From Paracoccus aerius (GTDB taxonomy: Bacteria; Pseudomonadota; Alphaproteobacteria; Rhodobacterales; Rhodobacteraceae), in contig NZ_BNCL01000002.1 in the NCBI RefSeq assembly GCF_014656455.1, forward strand, positions 1-64,000: 64,000 nt of DNA, in the 5' to 3' direction. The notes beneath the pieces were generated by a model. The model saw nothing but the letters and a program-made list of their open reading frames with translations. It searched no databases and was not told where the DNA came from. Positions 17,984 to 27,253 of the stretch are shown here, one piece after another. Positions within the stretch are counted from its first letter, which is position 1. Each line of letters starts with the position of its first letter. Both the position numbers and the translations under genes were made by a program.

Positions 17984-18469
17984 ATGATCACCGCCACCCG
18001 CATCATCCGCAACGCCCCCGCCCCCTTTGACGGCGAAATCGCGCTGGACTACGAAGGCCGCCTTCTGCGACGCAAGAAGCTGGCCAGCGGCACGGGCGAC
18101 TTCCTGGTCGACCTGCCCGAGGTGACGAGCGTCGAGGACGGCGATGCCTTCGAACTGTCGGACGGCCGCCGCATCGTGATGCGCGCCAGGCCCGAACCGG
18201 TGCTGGTCATCCGCGGCCACCTGGCGCGCCTTGCCTGGCATATCGGCAACCGCCACACCCCCTGCCGGATCGAGGCCGACCGCCTGATCATCCGCCAGGA
18301 TCATGTGCTGGAAGCCATGCTGCGCCAGCTTGGGGCAGAGATCCAGCACGCGGACCTGCCTTTCCGTCCGGAAGGCGGCGCCTATGGACATGGCCGGACC
18401 TTCGGCCATGACCACGGATCTTCGCACCATCACGCGCATGACCACAGCCACGCCCATCACCACGCCTGA
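17984..18469 (+). CDS. ureE: urease accessory protein UreE (nickel metallochaperone)
   Basis: 161 residues. N-terminal domain (1-75; LDYEGRLLRRKKLASGTGDFL) and the C-terminal metal-binding domain with IGNRHTPCRIE and the conserved dimer-site His. The tail is His-rich ([20 protein letters not shown] and further His), as in Klebsiella UreE, able to hold several Ni ions. The DNA coding this tail also encodes the start of UreF in another frame, because the two genes overlap by 32 bases. Confidence 0.95.
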   Translation: MITATRIIRNAPAPFDGEIALDYEGRLLRRKKLASGTGDFLVDLPEVTSVEDGDAFELSDGRRIVMRARPEPVLVIRGHLARLAWHIGNRHTPCRIEADRLIIRQDHVLEAMLRQLGAEIQHADLPFRPEGGAYGHGRTFGHDHGSSHHHAHDHSHAHHHA

Positions 18470-19094
18470 GGCCGCGCGCCTGCATCTGGCCCAGGTCCTG
18501 TCGCCCGCCTTTCCGGTAGGCGGCTTCGCCTGGTCGCAGGGATTGGAATGGGCGATGGACGGCGGTGTCGTCACCCGCGCCACCTTGCCGCAATGGCTGG
18601 CCGACTGGCTGGACCATGGGGCGGGCTGGACCGATGCAGTGCTGGTCGCGCTGTCGCTGCGCGCCACGGATCACGCGGCCCTGGACGATCTTGCCCGCGC
18701 CGCCTGCCTTTCCTCGCAGCGCCTGGCCGAGACGGTCGAACAGGGCACCGCCTTCGCCGCCAACATAGCCGCGCTGACCGGACGGCAGCAGCCCGCCGCC
18801 GCCCTGGCGGTGGGGTTTGGCCGCGCTTGCGCCGCCATGCCGCTGCCGCACCCGGAGATCATCGCGGCCTTCCTGCAGGCCCAGGCTGCTGCCTTGATCA
18901 GCGCCGCCGTCCGCTTCATGCCGCTGGGCCCCCTCGAAGGCCAGAAAATGCTGGCGGCGCTTCAGCCCACGATCCTTGCCGCCGCCGCGCGTGCCGCCAC
19001 GGCGACCGAGGACGACCTTGCCTCTGCAAGCTGGGGCGCCGACATCGCCGCCATGCGCCACGAAACCATGCCCGTCAGGATATTCAGATCATGA
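18438..19094 (+). CDS. ureF: urease accessory protein UreF
   Basis: 218 residues, mostly helical. Together with UreD and UreG it opens apo-urease for nickel insertion and gates UreG's GTPase. [19 protein letters not shown] near the N-terminus and [18 protein letters not shown] in the C-terminal half are UreF signatures. I chose ATG 18438 ([13 protein letters not shown]), giving a 32-base overlap with ureE; ATG 18408 would add ten residues. Ends with a 4-base ATGA overlap into ureG. Confidence 0.93.
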   Translation: MTTATPITTPEAARLHLAQVLSPAFPVGGFAWSQGLEWAMDGGVVTRATLPQWLADWLDHGAGWTDAVLVALSLRATDHAALDDLARAACLSSQRLAETVEQGTAFAANIAALTGRQQPAAALAVGFGRACAAMPLPHPEIIAAFLQAQAAALISAAVRFMPLGPLEGQKMLAALQPTILAAAARAATATEDDLASASWGADIAAMRHETMPVRIFRS

Positions 19095-19726
19095 GCAACA
19101 CCGGCCCCCGCCATGGACCCTTGCGCGTCGGCATCGGCGGCCCTGTCGGCGCGGGCAAGACCACGCTGACCGAGCAACTGGCCCGCGCGCTTGCGCCGCG
19201 CCTGTCGATGGCGGTTGTCACCAACGACATCTATACCCGCGAGGATGCCGAGGCCCTGATGCGCGCCCAGGTTTTGCCCGCAGAACGCATCCGGGGCGTG
19301 GAAACCGGCGGCTGCCCCCATACCGCGATCCGCGAGGATGCCAGCATCAACCTGGCCGCCATAGCCGACCTGAACGCGGCCTTTCCGGACCTGGATCTGG
19401 TGCTGATCGAATCGGGCGGCGACAATCTGGCCGCGACCTTCTCGCCGGAACTGGCGGATCTGACCATCTATGTCATCGACACGGCGGCAGGCCAGGACAT
19501 CCCTCGCAAGCGCGGGCCGGGCCTGGCGCGGTCCGACCTGCTGGTGGTGAACAAGACCGACCTTGCGCCCCATGTCGGGGTCGACGCCGGACTGCTTGAA
19601 TCCGATGCGCGGAATGCGCGCGGTGCCCGCCCGGTGGTCATGGCGCAACTGCGCCACGGCCGGGGCGTGGACCAGATCGTCGATTTCCTGATCGACCAGG
19701 GCGGATTGCAGCCTCGCGCAGCCTGA
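19091..19726 (+). CDS. ureG: urease accessory GTPase UreG
   Basis: 211 residues. SIMIBI-class GTPase that powers nickel delivery. P-loop [13 protein letters not shown] (14-26), the metal-binding [15 protein letters not shown] (Cys-Pro-His), [17 protein letters not shown], and the NKTD guanine-specificity motif are intact. No His-rich N-terminus. Last gene of the urease operon; a terminator-like hairpin begins 15 bases after its stop. Confidence 0.98.
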   Translation: MSNTGPRHGPLRVGIGGPVGAGKTTLTEQLARALAPRLSMAVVTNDIYTREDAEALMRAQVLPAERIRGVETGGCPHTAIREDASINLAAIADLNAAFPDLDLVLIESGGDNLAATFSPELADLTIYVIDTAAGQDIPRKRGPGLARSDLLVVNKTDLAPHVGVDAGLLESDARNARGARPVVMAQLRHGRGVDQIVDFLIDQGGLQPRAA

Positions 19727-19740
19727 GCCTGCCTGCGGCG

Positions 19741-19766
19741 CGGGCAACCGCCTGCGCGGCTGCCCG
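19741..19766 (+). terminator. terminator-like hairpin between ureG and urtA
   Basis: CGGGCA-a-CCG / CGG-c-TGCCCG with a 6-base loop, followed by TTGTTCG. Nine paired bases with one internal mismatch, 15 bases after ureG. It suggests that urtA-E is transcribed mainly from its own promoter. Confidence 0.55.
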
Positions 19767-19914
19767 TTGTTCGCCCAGTTGCCGCATCGCCGGCCCGAAA
19801 CCTGCCCAAAGCCTGTTCAGCCCCCGCAAATCCCGGCTTGCTGCACCTGCGAAGGCCACTGTGCTTTCACGGAAAACAACAGGGACACGGGCCGAACGGC
19901 TGGGGAAGGTGATG

Positions 19915-21198
19915 ATGAGTAAACTGTCCGCGATGCTGACGCTGACCACCGCCATGGTGCTGGCGACGGGGGCGATGGCGCAGGAAGGCGAACCGATCAA
20001 GATCGGCGTGCTGCATTCGCTGTCGGGCACCATGGCGATTTCGGAAACGACGCTGAAGGACACCGTCCTGATGATGGTGGAACAGCAGAACGCCAAGGGC
20101 GGCCTTCTGGGCCGCCCGCTGGAAGCCGTGGTCGTGGATCCGGCATCCGACTGGCCGCTGTTCGCCGAAAAGGCGCGCGAGCTGCTGACCGTCAGCGAGG
20201 TGGACGCGATCTTCGGCTGCTGGACCAGCGTGTCGCGCAAGTCGGTCCTGCCGGTGATCGAGGAACTGAACGGCCTGCTGTTCTATCCCGTCCAGTACGA
20301 AGGCGAGGAATCCTCGAAGAACGTGATCTATACCGGCGCCGCGCCGAACCAGCAGGCGATCCCGGCGGTGGATTACATGGCCGAGGAACTGGGCGTCGAG
20401 AAATGGGCGCTGCTTGGCACGGATTACGTTTATCCGCGCACCACGAACAACATCCTGGACGCCTATCTCAAGGGCAAGGGCGTGGCGGAAGGCGACATCT
20501 TCGTCAACTACACCCCCTTCGGCCATTCGGACTGGTCCAAGATCGTGGCGGATGTCGTGGCGCTTGGCGCGGACGGCAAGAAGGTCGGCGTGGTTTCCAC
20601 CATCAACGGCGACGCCAATGTGGGCTTCTACAAGGAACTGGCGGCGGCGGGCGTGTCGGCCGACGACATCCCGGTCATGGCCTTCTCGGTCGGCGAGGAG
20701 GAGCTTGCAGGACTTGATACGACCAACCTGGTCGGTCACCTCGCCGCCTGGAACTATTTCCAGACCGCCGAATCCGACGCCAACACCGCCTTCATCGAGG
20801 AATGGAAGGCCTTCATCGGCGACGACGACCGCGTGACCAACGACCCGATGGAAGCCACGGTGATCGGCTTCAACGCCTGGGTCGCCGCCGTCGAAAAGGC
20901 CGGCACCACCGATGTCGATCCGGTGCTGGATGCCATCGTCGGCGTCGAGGTTCCGAACCTGACCGGCGGCACCGCCACGGTCCTTCCGAACCACCACCTG
21001 ACCAAGCCGGTCCTGATCGGAGAGATCCGCGAGGACGGCCAGTTCGACATCGTCAGCCAGACCGAACCCGTGCCGGGCGATGCCTGGACCGACTTCCTGC
21101 CCGAATCCGCCAAGCTGGAAGCCGACTGGCCGGGCAAGGACTGCGGCATGTTCAACACCGAGACGAACACCTGCGTGCAGGTCCAGTCGAACTATTGA
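19915..21198 (+). CDS. urtA: urea ABC transporter substrate-binding protein
   Basis: 427 residues. Periplasmic urea receptor. Signal peptide MSKLSAMLTLTTAMVLATGAMA, predicted cut after AMA. The mature part shows IKIGVLHSLSGTMAISE, IFGCWTSVSRKSVLPV, NGLLFYPVQYEGEE and YPRTTN, all characteristic of UrtA rather than amino-acid receptors. GGGGAAGG lies 7 bases before ATG 19915; the ATG at 19912 is the alternative. First gene of urtABCDE, placed directly downstream of urease in the same direction. Confidence 0.96.
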   Translation: MSKLSAMLTLTTAMVLATGAMAQEGEPIKIGVLHSLSGTMAISETTLKDTVLMMVEQQNAKGGLLGRPLEAVVVDPASDWPLFAEKARELLTVSEVDAIFGCWTSVSRKSVLPVIEELNGLLFYPVQYEGEESSKNVIYTGAAPNQQAIPAVDYMAEELGVEKWALLGTDYVYPRTTNNILDAYLKGKGVAEGDIFVNYTPFGHSDWSKIVADVVALGADGKKVGVVSTINGDANVGFYKELAAAGVSADDIPVMAFSVGEEELAGLDTTNLVGHLAAWNYFQTAESDANTAFIEEWKAFIGDDDRVTNDPMEATVIGFNAWVAAVEKAGTTDVDPVLDAIVGVEVPNLTGGTATVLPNHHLTKPVLIGEIREDGQFDIVSQTEPVPGDAWTDFLPESAKLEADWPGKDCGMFNTETNTCVQVQSNY

Positions 21199-21246
21199 CC
21201 CTTGCGGGGGCGGCGCTGCCGCCCCCCTCGCCCAAGGAACGCGCCC

Positions 21247-23160
21247 ATGATCCGCCCCCTGATCGTTCTTGCCCTGGCGCTGCTGCTGGCGCTGCCCGCC
21301 GCCGCGAACCCCGCGCTTGAGGCGGTCATTGCCGGCAACCTCGACCAGATCGAGAAACCGTCGCGCCGCACGGTCGAGCCGCTGGTGGCGCAGATCGCCG
21401 CCACCGGACCCGAGGGGCTGGCCCTGCTGTCCGCCTGGGCAGACCGCTCGCTGGGGGTGACGGATGACGGGCGGCTGCTGATCGTGGACGGCGACGCCGT
21501 CACCGATGCCGTGACCGGCCAGCCCGTTCCCGGCGCCGATCCCAAGATGCTGCGCCCCAATTCCGGCGTGCGCGGCGTCATCGAATCCGCCCTTGTCGCA
21601 GGCGAGATTTCCAGCCCCGATCCGGCCCGCCGCGCCGCCGCCCTGGCCAGCATTGCCCGAGACGGCACCGCCGAACACCTTGCGGCCCTGCGCGCCGCCC
21701 CGGCCGAGGCCGATCCTGCCCTGGCCGCGCAGCGGGACCGGGTGACGGCCCTTCTGGCGATCCGCTTCGATCCCGACCCCGCCGCCCGCGTCGCGGCGAT
21801 CGAGGCGATGTCTGGCGATGTCGGCCTGGACTTCCGGGCCGCGCTGAACCCGCTGCTGGCGACGACCCGCGTCGCCGCCCCCGCCGGGCCGGAGGCCAAC
21901 ATCGCCCGCGCATTGTCGGCGGGCGAGGCCGACTTCCCGAGAGAGGCCGCCATCGCCCTGCTGACCAGCCAGGGCATCCTGCAACCCCGCCTGACCCCCG
22001 CCGATCAGCGGAACGCGCTTGCCGCCAATATCGTGGACGGCCGCGTGGGCGGCATCCCTGTAGCCGAACTCTCGGATCCCGCCGCCCGCGACCGCGCCTA
22101 CGAGGCGCTCGAGGCCGCAGGCGCCGTTGCCCCCGCCGCAACCGAGGCCGAGGTCGAGGCAGCCATTGACGCCCACCGTTTCTTCGAAATCTACGCTGAA
22201 CCGAACAGCGACGTGACCGACGCCGCCCGCGCGGCGGAGACCGGCGCGCAGGTGCGTCTGGCGGCGATGACCGGGATCGACCTGGGGCTGGACGCGCTGT
22301 CCTTGGCCTCGATCTACTTCCTGGCGGCCATCGGGCTGGCGGTCACCTTCGGGGTGATGCGCGTCATCAACATGGCGCATGGCGAGTTCATCATGATGGG
22401 CGCCTATACGGGCTATGTCGTCCAGACCCTGGTCGCCAACCGCACCCTGTCCCTGGTCGTGGCCCTGCCGCTGGCCTTTGCCGTGACCTTCGGCGCGGGG
22501 GTGATCCTTTACCGGCTGGTGATCCGGCATCTGGCGAACCGTCCGCTGGAAACGCTGCTGGCGACCTTTGGCGTGTCCATCGCGCTTCAGCAGCTTGCCA
22601 AGAACATCTTCGGCACCCAGGCCCGCCCGCTGACCGCCCCCGCCTGGCTGGAAGGCGCCATCACGATCAACGACGTGATCTCGATCAGTTCCATCCGGGT
22701 GGCGATCTTCGTTCTGGCGCTGCTGTTCCTGGGCCTGTTCCTGTTCATCATGAAGCGCACCCGCCTGGGGCTGGAGGTTCGCGCCGTGACCCAGAACTCC
22801 GGCATGGCGGCGTCCATGGGAATCAACCCCGACCGCATCGCCATGATGACCTTCGGCCTGGGGTCGGGCATCGCGGGCATCGCGGGCGTGGCCATCGGGC
22901 TGTTCGCGCAGGTCACGTCGGAACTGGGACAGCAATACATCGTGCAAAGCTTCATGACGGTGGTCGTGGGCGGCGTGGGCAACATCTGGGGAACGCTGGC
23001 GGGCGCCGCGCTGATCGGCGGGCTGTCCAAGGTGATCGAGTTCATGAACCCCGCCAACACGCTTGCCGCGCAGACCTTCATGATCCTGTTCATCATCATC
23101 TTCATCCAGTTCAGGCCGCGTGGCATCATCCCGCAGCGCGGCCGCGCGGCGGAGGCGTGA
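21247..23160 (+). CDS. urtB: urea ABC transporter permease UrtB
   Basis: 637 residues. A signal peptide (MIRPLIVLALALLLALPAAA) and a soluble Ala-rich, HEAT-like periplasmic domain of about 330 residues precede a LivH-type permease domain that begins near GLDALSLASIYFLAAIGLAV and includes NMAHGEFIMMGAY and the cytoplasmic coupling loop NSGMAASMGINPDR. The long N-terminal domain is common in UrtB; it is absent from ordinary LivH. Its function is unknown. Confidence 0.95.
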   Translation: MIRPLIVLALALLLALPAAANPALEAVIAGNLDQIEKPSRRTVEPLVAQIAATGPEGLALLSAWADRSLGVTDDGRLLIVDGDAVTDAVTGQPVPGADPKMLRPNSGVRGVIESALVAGEISSPDPARRAAALASIARDGTAEHLAALRAAPAEADPALAAQRDRVTALLAIRFDPDPAARVAAIEAMSGDVGLDFRAALNPLLATTRVAAPAGPEANIARALSAGEADFPREAAIALLTSQGILQPRLTPADQRNALAANIVDGRVGGIPVAELSDPAARDRAYEALEAAGAVAPAATEAEVEAAIDAHRFFEIYAEPNSDVTDAARAAETGAQVRLAAMTGIDLGLDALSLASIYFLAAIGLAVTFGVMRVINMAHGEFIMMGAYTGYVVQTLVANRTLSLVVALPLAFAVTFGAGVILYRLVIRHLANRPLETLLATFGVSIALQQLAKNIFGTQARPLTAPAWLEGAITINDVISISSIRVAIFVLALLFLGLFLFIMKRTRLGLEVRAVTQNSGMAASMGINPDRIAMMTFGLGSGIAGIAGVAIGLFAQVTSELGQQYIVQSFMTVVVGGVGNIWGTLAGAALIGGLSKVIEFMNPANTLAAQTFMILFIIIFIQFRPRGIIPQRGRAAEA

Positions 23161-23164
23161 CCCC

Positions 23165-24397
23165 ATGACCGAAAAGCTGACCCGGCAACCCTTCATCCTG
23201 CGCAATCCGTCCATCCTGGTCGTGCTGGCGGTTCTGGCGGTCTTTACCGTCGCCGTCACCCTGCTGAGCCAGGCCTACGGCAACGGCACCGTCCCGACCT
23301 CGACCGTGAAGGTTCTGGGCAAGACGCTGTGCCTGGCACTTGCGGCGGTGGCGATGGACCTGGTCTGGGGATACCTGGGCATCCTGTCGCTGGGCCAGAT
23401 GGCCTTCTTCGCGCTTGGCGGATACCTGATCGGGCAGTGGCTGATGTATGCCCGGACCGAAAGCATCGTCGCGGCATCGCTGGCCGGAAACCCGATCCCG
23501 CCTACGCCTGCCGAATTGCAGGAAGGTGTCGCCAACCAGATCTTCGGCGTGGTGGGATCGTCCGACCTGCCGCTGGTCTGGGCTTTTGCACATTCGCTGC
23601 CGATCCAGCTTCTGCTGGTCGTCGCAGTGCCCGGCCTGCTGGCCCTGGCCTTCGGCTGGCTGGCCTTCCGCAGCCGCGTGAACGGGGTCTATCTGTCGAT
23701 CCTGACCCAGGCGATGACGCTGGCCTTGGCCTTGTGGCTGTTCCAGAACGACAGCGGGTTCCGGGGCAACAACGGGTTGTCGGGACTGCAGAACATCCCC
23801 GGCCTGGACGCGGTCGATCAGGCCACCCTGTCGGTCTGGTTCCTTTGGGCCTCTGCCCTGGCCCTGGGCTTGGCTTACGTGCTGGCGGCCTGGCTGGTCA
23901 GCGGCAAGTTCGGCAGCGTGGTCCGGGCCATCCGCGACGACGAAACCCGCGTGCGGTTCCTGGGCTACCCGGTCGAGGGTTTCAAGCTGGTGGTCTTCAC
24001 CCTTGCCGCGATGATCACGGCCGTGGCGGGCGCGCTGTATTATCCGCAGGCCGGGATCATCAACCCGGCGGAACTGATGCCCATCGCCTCGATCTACCTG
24101 GCCGTCTGGGTCGCCATCGGCGGACGGGGCAGGCTTTACGGCGCGATCATCGGGGCGGCGTTGGTGTCGCTGTTGTCAAGCTGGTTCACCGGCGGGCGCG
24201 CACCCGATATCAACCTGCCGGGCTATACCGTCAACTGGGTGGATTGGTGGCAGGTGGCGCTTGGCATCGGCTTCGTGCTGGTCACGCTGTCCGCGCCCAA
24301 GGGCATCGCAGGGATCGTGGACCACCTGGGGGGCATCCGCCCGCCGCGTCGCGCCACGGGCGAGGTTCCCCAACCGGCACAGGAGGCCAAGGCATGA
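23165..24397 (+). CDS. urtC: urea ABC transporter permease UrtC
   Basis: 410 residues, LivM-type inner-membrane permease partnering UrtB. An N-terminal helix (ILVVLAVLAVFTVAVTLL) is followed by DLVWGYLGILSLGQMAFFALGGY and further helices, and the coupling loop RAIRDDETRVRFLGYPVEGFK. A loop near residues 95-135 with several Pro/Gln is longer than in LivM, as usual for UrtC. Overlaps urtD by 4 bases. Confidence 0.95.
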   Translation: MTEKLTRQPFILRNPSILVVLAVLAVFTVAVTLLSQAYGNGTVPTSTVKVLGKTLCLALAAVAMDLVWGYLGILSLGQMAFFALGGYLIGQWLMYARTESIVAASLAGNPIPPTPAELQEGVANQIFGVVGSSDLPLVWAFAHSLPIQLLLVVAVPGLLALAFGWLAFRSRVNGVYLSILTQAMTLALALWLFQNDSGFRGNNGLSGLQNIPGLDAVDQATLSVWFLWASALALGLAYVLAAWLVSGKFGSVVRAIRDDETRVRFLGYPVEGFKLVVFTLAAMITAVAGALYYPQAGIINPAELMPIASIYLAVWVAIGGRGRLYGAIIGAALVSLLSSWFTGGRAPDINLPGYTVNWVDWWQVALGIGFVLVTLSAPKGIAGIVDHLGGIRPPRRATGEVPQPAQEAKA

Positions 24398-25134
24398 GCG
24401 CGCTGCTAGAGGTGGACAGCATCTCGGTCAGCTTCGACGGGTTCCGGGCCATCAACAACCTGTCCTTCAACATCGGCGAGGCTGAATTGCGCGCCGTGAT
24501 CGGCCCCAACGGCGCGGGCAAGACCACCTTCATGGACATCGTGACCGGCAAGACCCGGCCCGACGCGGGCGACGTGAAATGGGGCACGCCGCCGAAATCG
24601 CTTCTGAAGATGAACGAGGCGCAGATCGCCCGGGCCGGCATCGGCCGCAAGTTCCAGCGGCCCACCGTGTTCGAGGACCAGACCGTGGCCGACAACCTGA
24701 CCATGGCGCTTAAGGCCAATCGCAACCCCTTCGCGGTGCTTGGCTGGCGGCCGTCGGTGGACTCGGCGGGCAAGGTGGCCGAACTGGCCTCCGAAGTCGG
24801 ATTGGCGGCCCAGATCACACGCAAGGCGGGCGAGTTGTCGCACGGCCAGAAGCAATGGCTGGAGATCGGGATGCTGCTGGCCCAGGAACCGCGCCTCCTG
24901 CTGGTCGACGAACCCGCCGCCGGCATGACCCTGGCCGAACGCGAGCAGACCACCGCGCTGCTGGTGCGTCTGGCGCAGACGCGGGCCGTGGTGGTCGTGG
25001 AACATGACATGGACTTCGTGCGCCGCCTGAACTGCAAGGTCACCGTGCTGCACCAGGGCTCCGTCCTGGCCGAGGGCTCGCTGGACCACGTGACCCGCAA
25101 TCCCGACGTCATCGAAGTCTATCTGGGGCGATAG
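24394..25134 (+). CDS. urtD: urea ABC transporter ATP-binding protein UrtD
   Basis: 246 residues, LivG-type ATPase. Walker A GPNGAGKTT, Q-loop GRKFQRPTVFEDQTV, signature LSHGQKQWLEIG (the H in place of G is normal in UrtD), Walker B LLLVDEPAAGMT, and EHDMDFVRRL. AGGAGG is found 11 bases upstream of the ATG. Only 3 bases separate it from urtE. Confidence 0.96.
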   Translation: MSALLEVDSISVSFDGFRAINNLSFNIGEAELRAVIGPNGAGKTTFMDIVTGKTRPDAGDVKWGTPPKSLLKMNEAQIARAGIGRKFQRPTVFEDQTVADNLTMALKANRNPFAVLGWRPSVDSAGKVAELASEVGLAAQITRKAGELSHGQKQWLEIGMLLAQEPRLLLVDEPAAGMTLAEREQTTALLVRLAQTRAVVVVEHDMDFVRRLNCKVTVLHQGSVLAEGSLDHVTRNPDVIEVYLGR

Positions 25135-25137
25135 GAC

Positions 25138-25845
25138 ATGCTGGAAGCCACCAACCTGACCCTGCATTACGGCACCAGCCAAATCCTGCACGGGATCGAC
25201 ATCGCAGCGCGGCCTGGATCGGTCACCTGCGTGATGGGCAACAACGGCGTGGGCAAGACCTCGCTGATGAACCTGCTGGCCGGGCGGCATCCGCGGTCCG
25301 GCGGCGACATCGCCTTCGACGGCAAGCCCCTGGGCCGCATCACCGCCCAGCAAATGGCTCGCCTCGGCGTGGGCTATGTCCCGCAGGGCCGCGCGATCTT
25401 TCCCATGCTGACCGTGCGCGAGAACATGGAGACGGGCTTTGCCTGCCTGCCCCGCGCCGACCGCCGCATCCCGGACGAGATCTTCGACAGCTTCCCCGTC
25501 CTGGCCGAGATGGCGCACAGGCGCGGCGGCGACCTGTCCGGCGGCCAGCAGCAGCAGCTTGCCATCGCCCGCGCACTGATCACCCGGCCGCGCGTCCTGC
25601 TGCTGGACGAACCGACCGAGGGGATCCAGCCCAACATCATCGCACAGATCGGCCGCGTCATCGCCGCATTGCGCGACCGAGGCGACATGGCAATCGTGCT
25701 GGTCGAACAGTTCTTCGACTTCGCCTGGGATCTGGGCAACGACTTCCTGGTGCTGGAACGGGGTCGCGCGGTGATGCAGGGCGCCAAGGCCAGCCTGCGG
25801 CGCGCCGACCTGCACGCCCGGCTGGCCGGCCACGCGGCGGCGTGA
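25138..25845 (+). CDS. urtE: urea ABC transporter ATP-binding protein UrtE
   Basis: 235 residues, LivF-type ATPase, forming a heterodimer with UrtD. Walker A GNNGVGKTS, VGYVPQGRAIFPMLTVREN, signature LSGGQQQQLAIARAL, Walker B LLLDEPTEGIQPNII, and VLVEQFFDFA. Last gene of the nitrogen block. Its TGA stop directly abuts the stop of the convergent PepSY gene in a TGATCA palindrome. Confidence 0.96.
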   Translation: MLEATNLTLHYGTSQILHGIDIAARPGSVTCVMGNNGVGKTSLMNLLAGRHPRSGGDIAFDGKPLGRITAQQMARLGVGYVPQGRAIFPMLTVRENMETGFACLPRADRRIPDEIFDSFPVLAEMAHRRGGDLSGGQQQQLAIARALITRPRVLLLDEPTEGIQPNIIAQIGRVIAALRDRGDMAIVLVEQFFDFAWDLGNDFLVLERGRAVMQGAKASLRRADLHARLAGHAAA

Positions 25846-27198
25846 TCAGCCCGTTGCCCGCCCCTGCAGCAGATCACGTGCCACAAACAGCGCCAGGCTG
25901 ACCCCCAGAACCGGCAGCGCCCAGCCGACGGCCACCGCCAGCACCGCCCAAAGCACCCGCTGACCTGCAGACAGGCGCCGCCAGCTTTTCCACAGCGGCT
26001 CGTCCGCCACAGGACGGCGCGTCCACCACATGCGATAGCCGTAAACGATCATCACCATCAGCCCGATTGCCAGACCCGCCATCAGGATCTGGTTCGCCAC
26101 GCCGAACAGCACGCCCATATGCGCGTCGATGCCCCAGCGGATCAGCTTGGGGATCAGGGTAAAGGTGGCGAAGTCGGCGCGGCTGGTGATCTGCAACGTG
26201 TCGGGATGGATTGCCACGGTATCCACCTGGGTGGGCCAGCGGCGGTCGTATTCGCGCACCACCCATGCCTGACCGGGCCTGGGCAGGCGGATCTCGACCA
26301 GGGGGGAACCGATGCCCCCTGCCCGGGCCGCGGCGGCCACGGCGTCCAGCTGGTGCAGGCGATCCTCTCGCGCGGCGGGATCGTGGTGGTTCGCATGGTC
26401 GCCATGTCCCGCGTGATCGCCCGCAGATGCTGCGGGGCCATCAAGGGCCGCACTGGCCGAGGGCGTCACCCAGCCCAGTTCGCTGCGCAGCGCGTCGATC
26501 CGCGCGCCGGCCTGCTGCGACCAGGTCAGCCCGGTGACCGACACGAACAGCAGGACCGCCGACAAGATGACGCCGATGGTGGAATGCAGCCAGCGGCGGC
26601 GTTGCGGGGGCGGCATCTCCGCGATCTTGCGGCGGCGGCGCGGGCCCGTGGCCCAAAGCGCAAGACCGCCCAGAACCGCCACCCACAGCCAACTTGCGGC
26701 GAGTTCGCTGTAGTATCGGCCCACATTGCCCAGCAGCAGGTTCCGGTGCAGGTAATCCAGCCGGGTGCGGAACGGCAGGAGGCCGGTGGTGCCATAGGTG
26801 GTCAGGTCGCCCCGTACCGCCAGCGTGACGGGGTCGATGAACAGCGTCCGGTTTTCCGAATCGCCAAGCGAGGGGTCGGAGAACATGATCCGCGTGGTCC
26901 TGCCCGGCCCGGTCGCCGGGCGGACGGCGGACACTGCCAGATCCGCCCCCAAGGCATCGCGCGCGGCTTGTGCCTGATCGGCCAGGCTGCGGGGCGTTCC
27001 GGTGCTGTCGGTGAACAGCGCGTCGCGATAAAGCCAGGTCTCGATCTGCGGCGTCAGGACATAAAGCAGCCCGGTCAGGGCCGCGACGAAGATGAAGGGG
27101 CCAACGAACAGCCCGATGTGGAAATGCATCCGCAGCAGAAAGGGACGCAGCGTGGCGCGGGCGCCGTCGGCCCGCGGGGTTTCGGTCAGATGTGTCAT
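25846..27198 (-). CDS. PepSY-associated transmembrane protein with His-rich insertion
   Basis: 450 residues, inner membrane. Four to five membrane helices: FHIGLFVGPFIFVAALTGLL, SWLWVAVLGGLALWA, TIGVILSAVLLFVSVTGLTW, ILMAGLAIGLMVMIVYGY and a C-terminal one. The fold is that of PiuB/FhuF-neighbour PepSY_TM proteins, often linked to iron-siderophore reduction or copper handling. A periplasmic loop around residues 255-280 carries GDHAGHGDHANHHDPA, a likely metal-binding insertion. The ATG at 27198 begins MTHLTETPR; ribosome site is weak. Follows the small His/Cys-rich gene by 55 bases, probably cotranscribed. Confidence 0.85.
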   Translation of the reverse strand: MTHLTETPRADGARATLRPFLLRMHFHIGLFVGPFIFVAALTGLLYVLTPQIETWLYRDALFTDSTGTPRSLADQAQAARDALGADLAVSAVRPATGPGRTTRIMFSDPSLGDSENRTLFIDPVTLAVRGDLTTYGTTGLLPFRTRLDYLHRNLLLGNVGRYYSELAASWLWVAVLGGLALWATGPRRRRKIAEMPPPQRRRWLHSTIGVILSAVLLFVSVTGLTWSQQAGARIDALRSELGWVTPSASAALDGPAASAGDHAGHGDHANHHDPAAREDRLHQLDAVAAAARAGGIGSPLVEIRLPRPGQAWVVREYDRRWPTQVDTVAIHPDTLQITSRADFATFTLIPKLIRWGIDAHMGVLFGVANQILMAGLAIGLMVMIVYGYRMWWTRRPVADEPLWKSWRRLSAGQRVLWAVLAVAVGWALPVLGVSLALFVARDLLQGRATG

Positions 27199-27253
27199 GG
27201 ATGAACCTGATGTGGACAAGACGATGCCACCCGTCGACGGGCGGCGGCTTTGT

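Noticed and set aside
19867..23259. Very long open frame (over 1100 codons) antisense to urtA-urtB
   Set aside because: It mirrors the GC-rich codon pattern of urtA/urtB, has low-complexity His/Arg/Gly/Asp composition and no recognisable domain; typical shadow frame in high-GC DNA.
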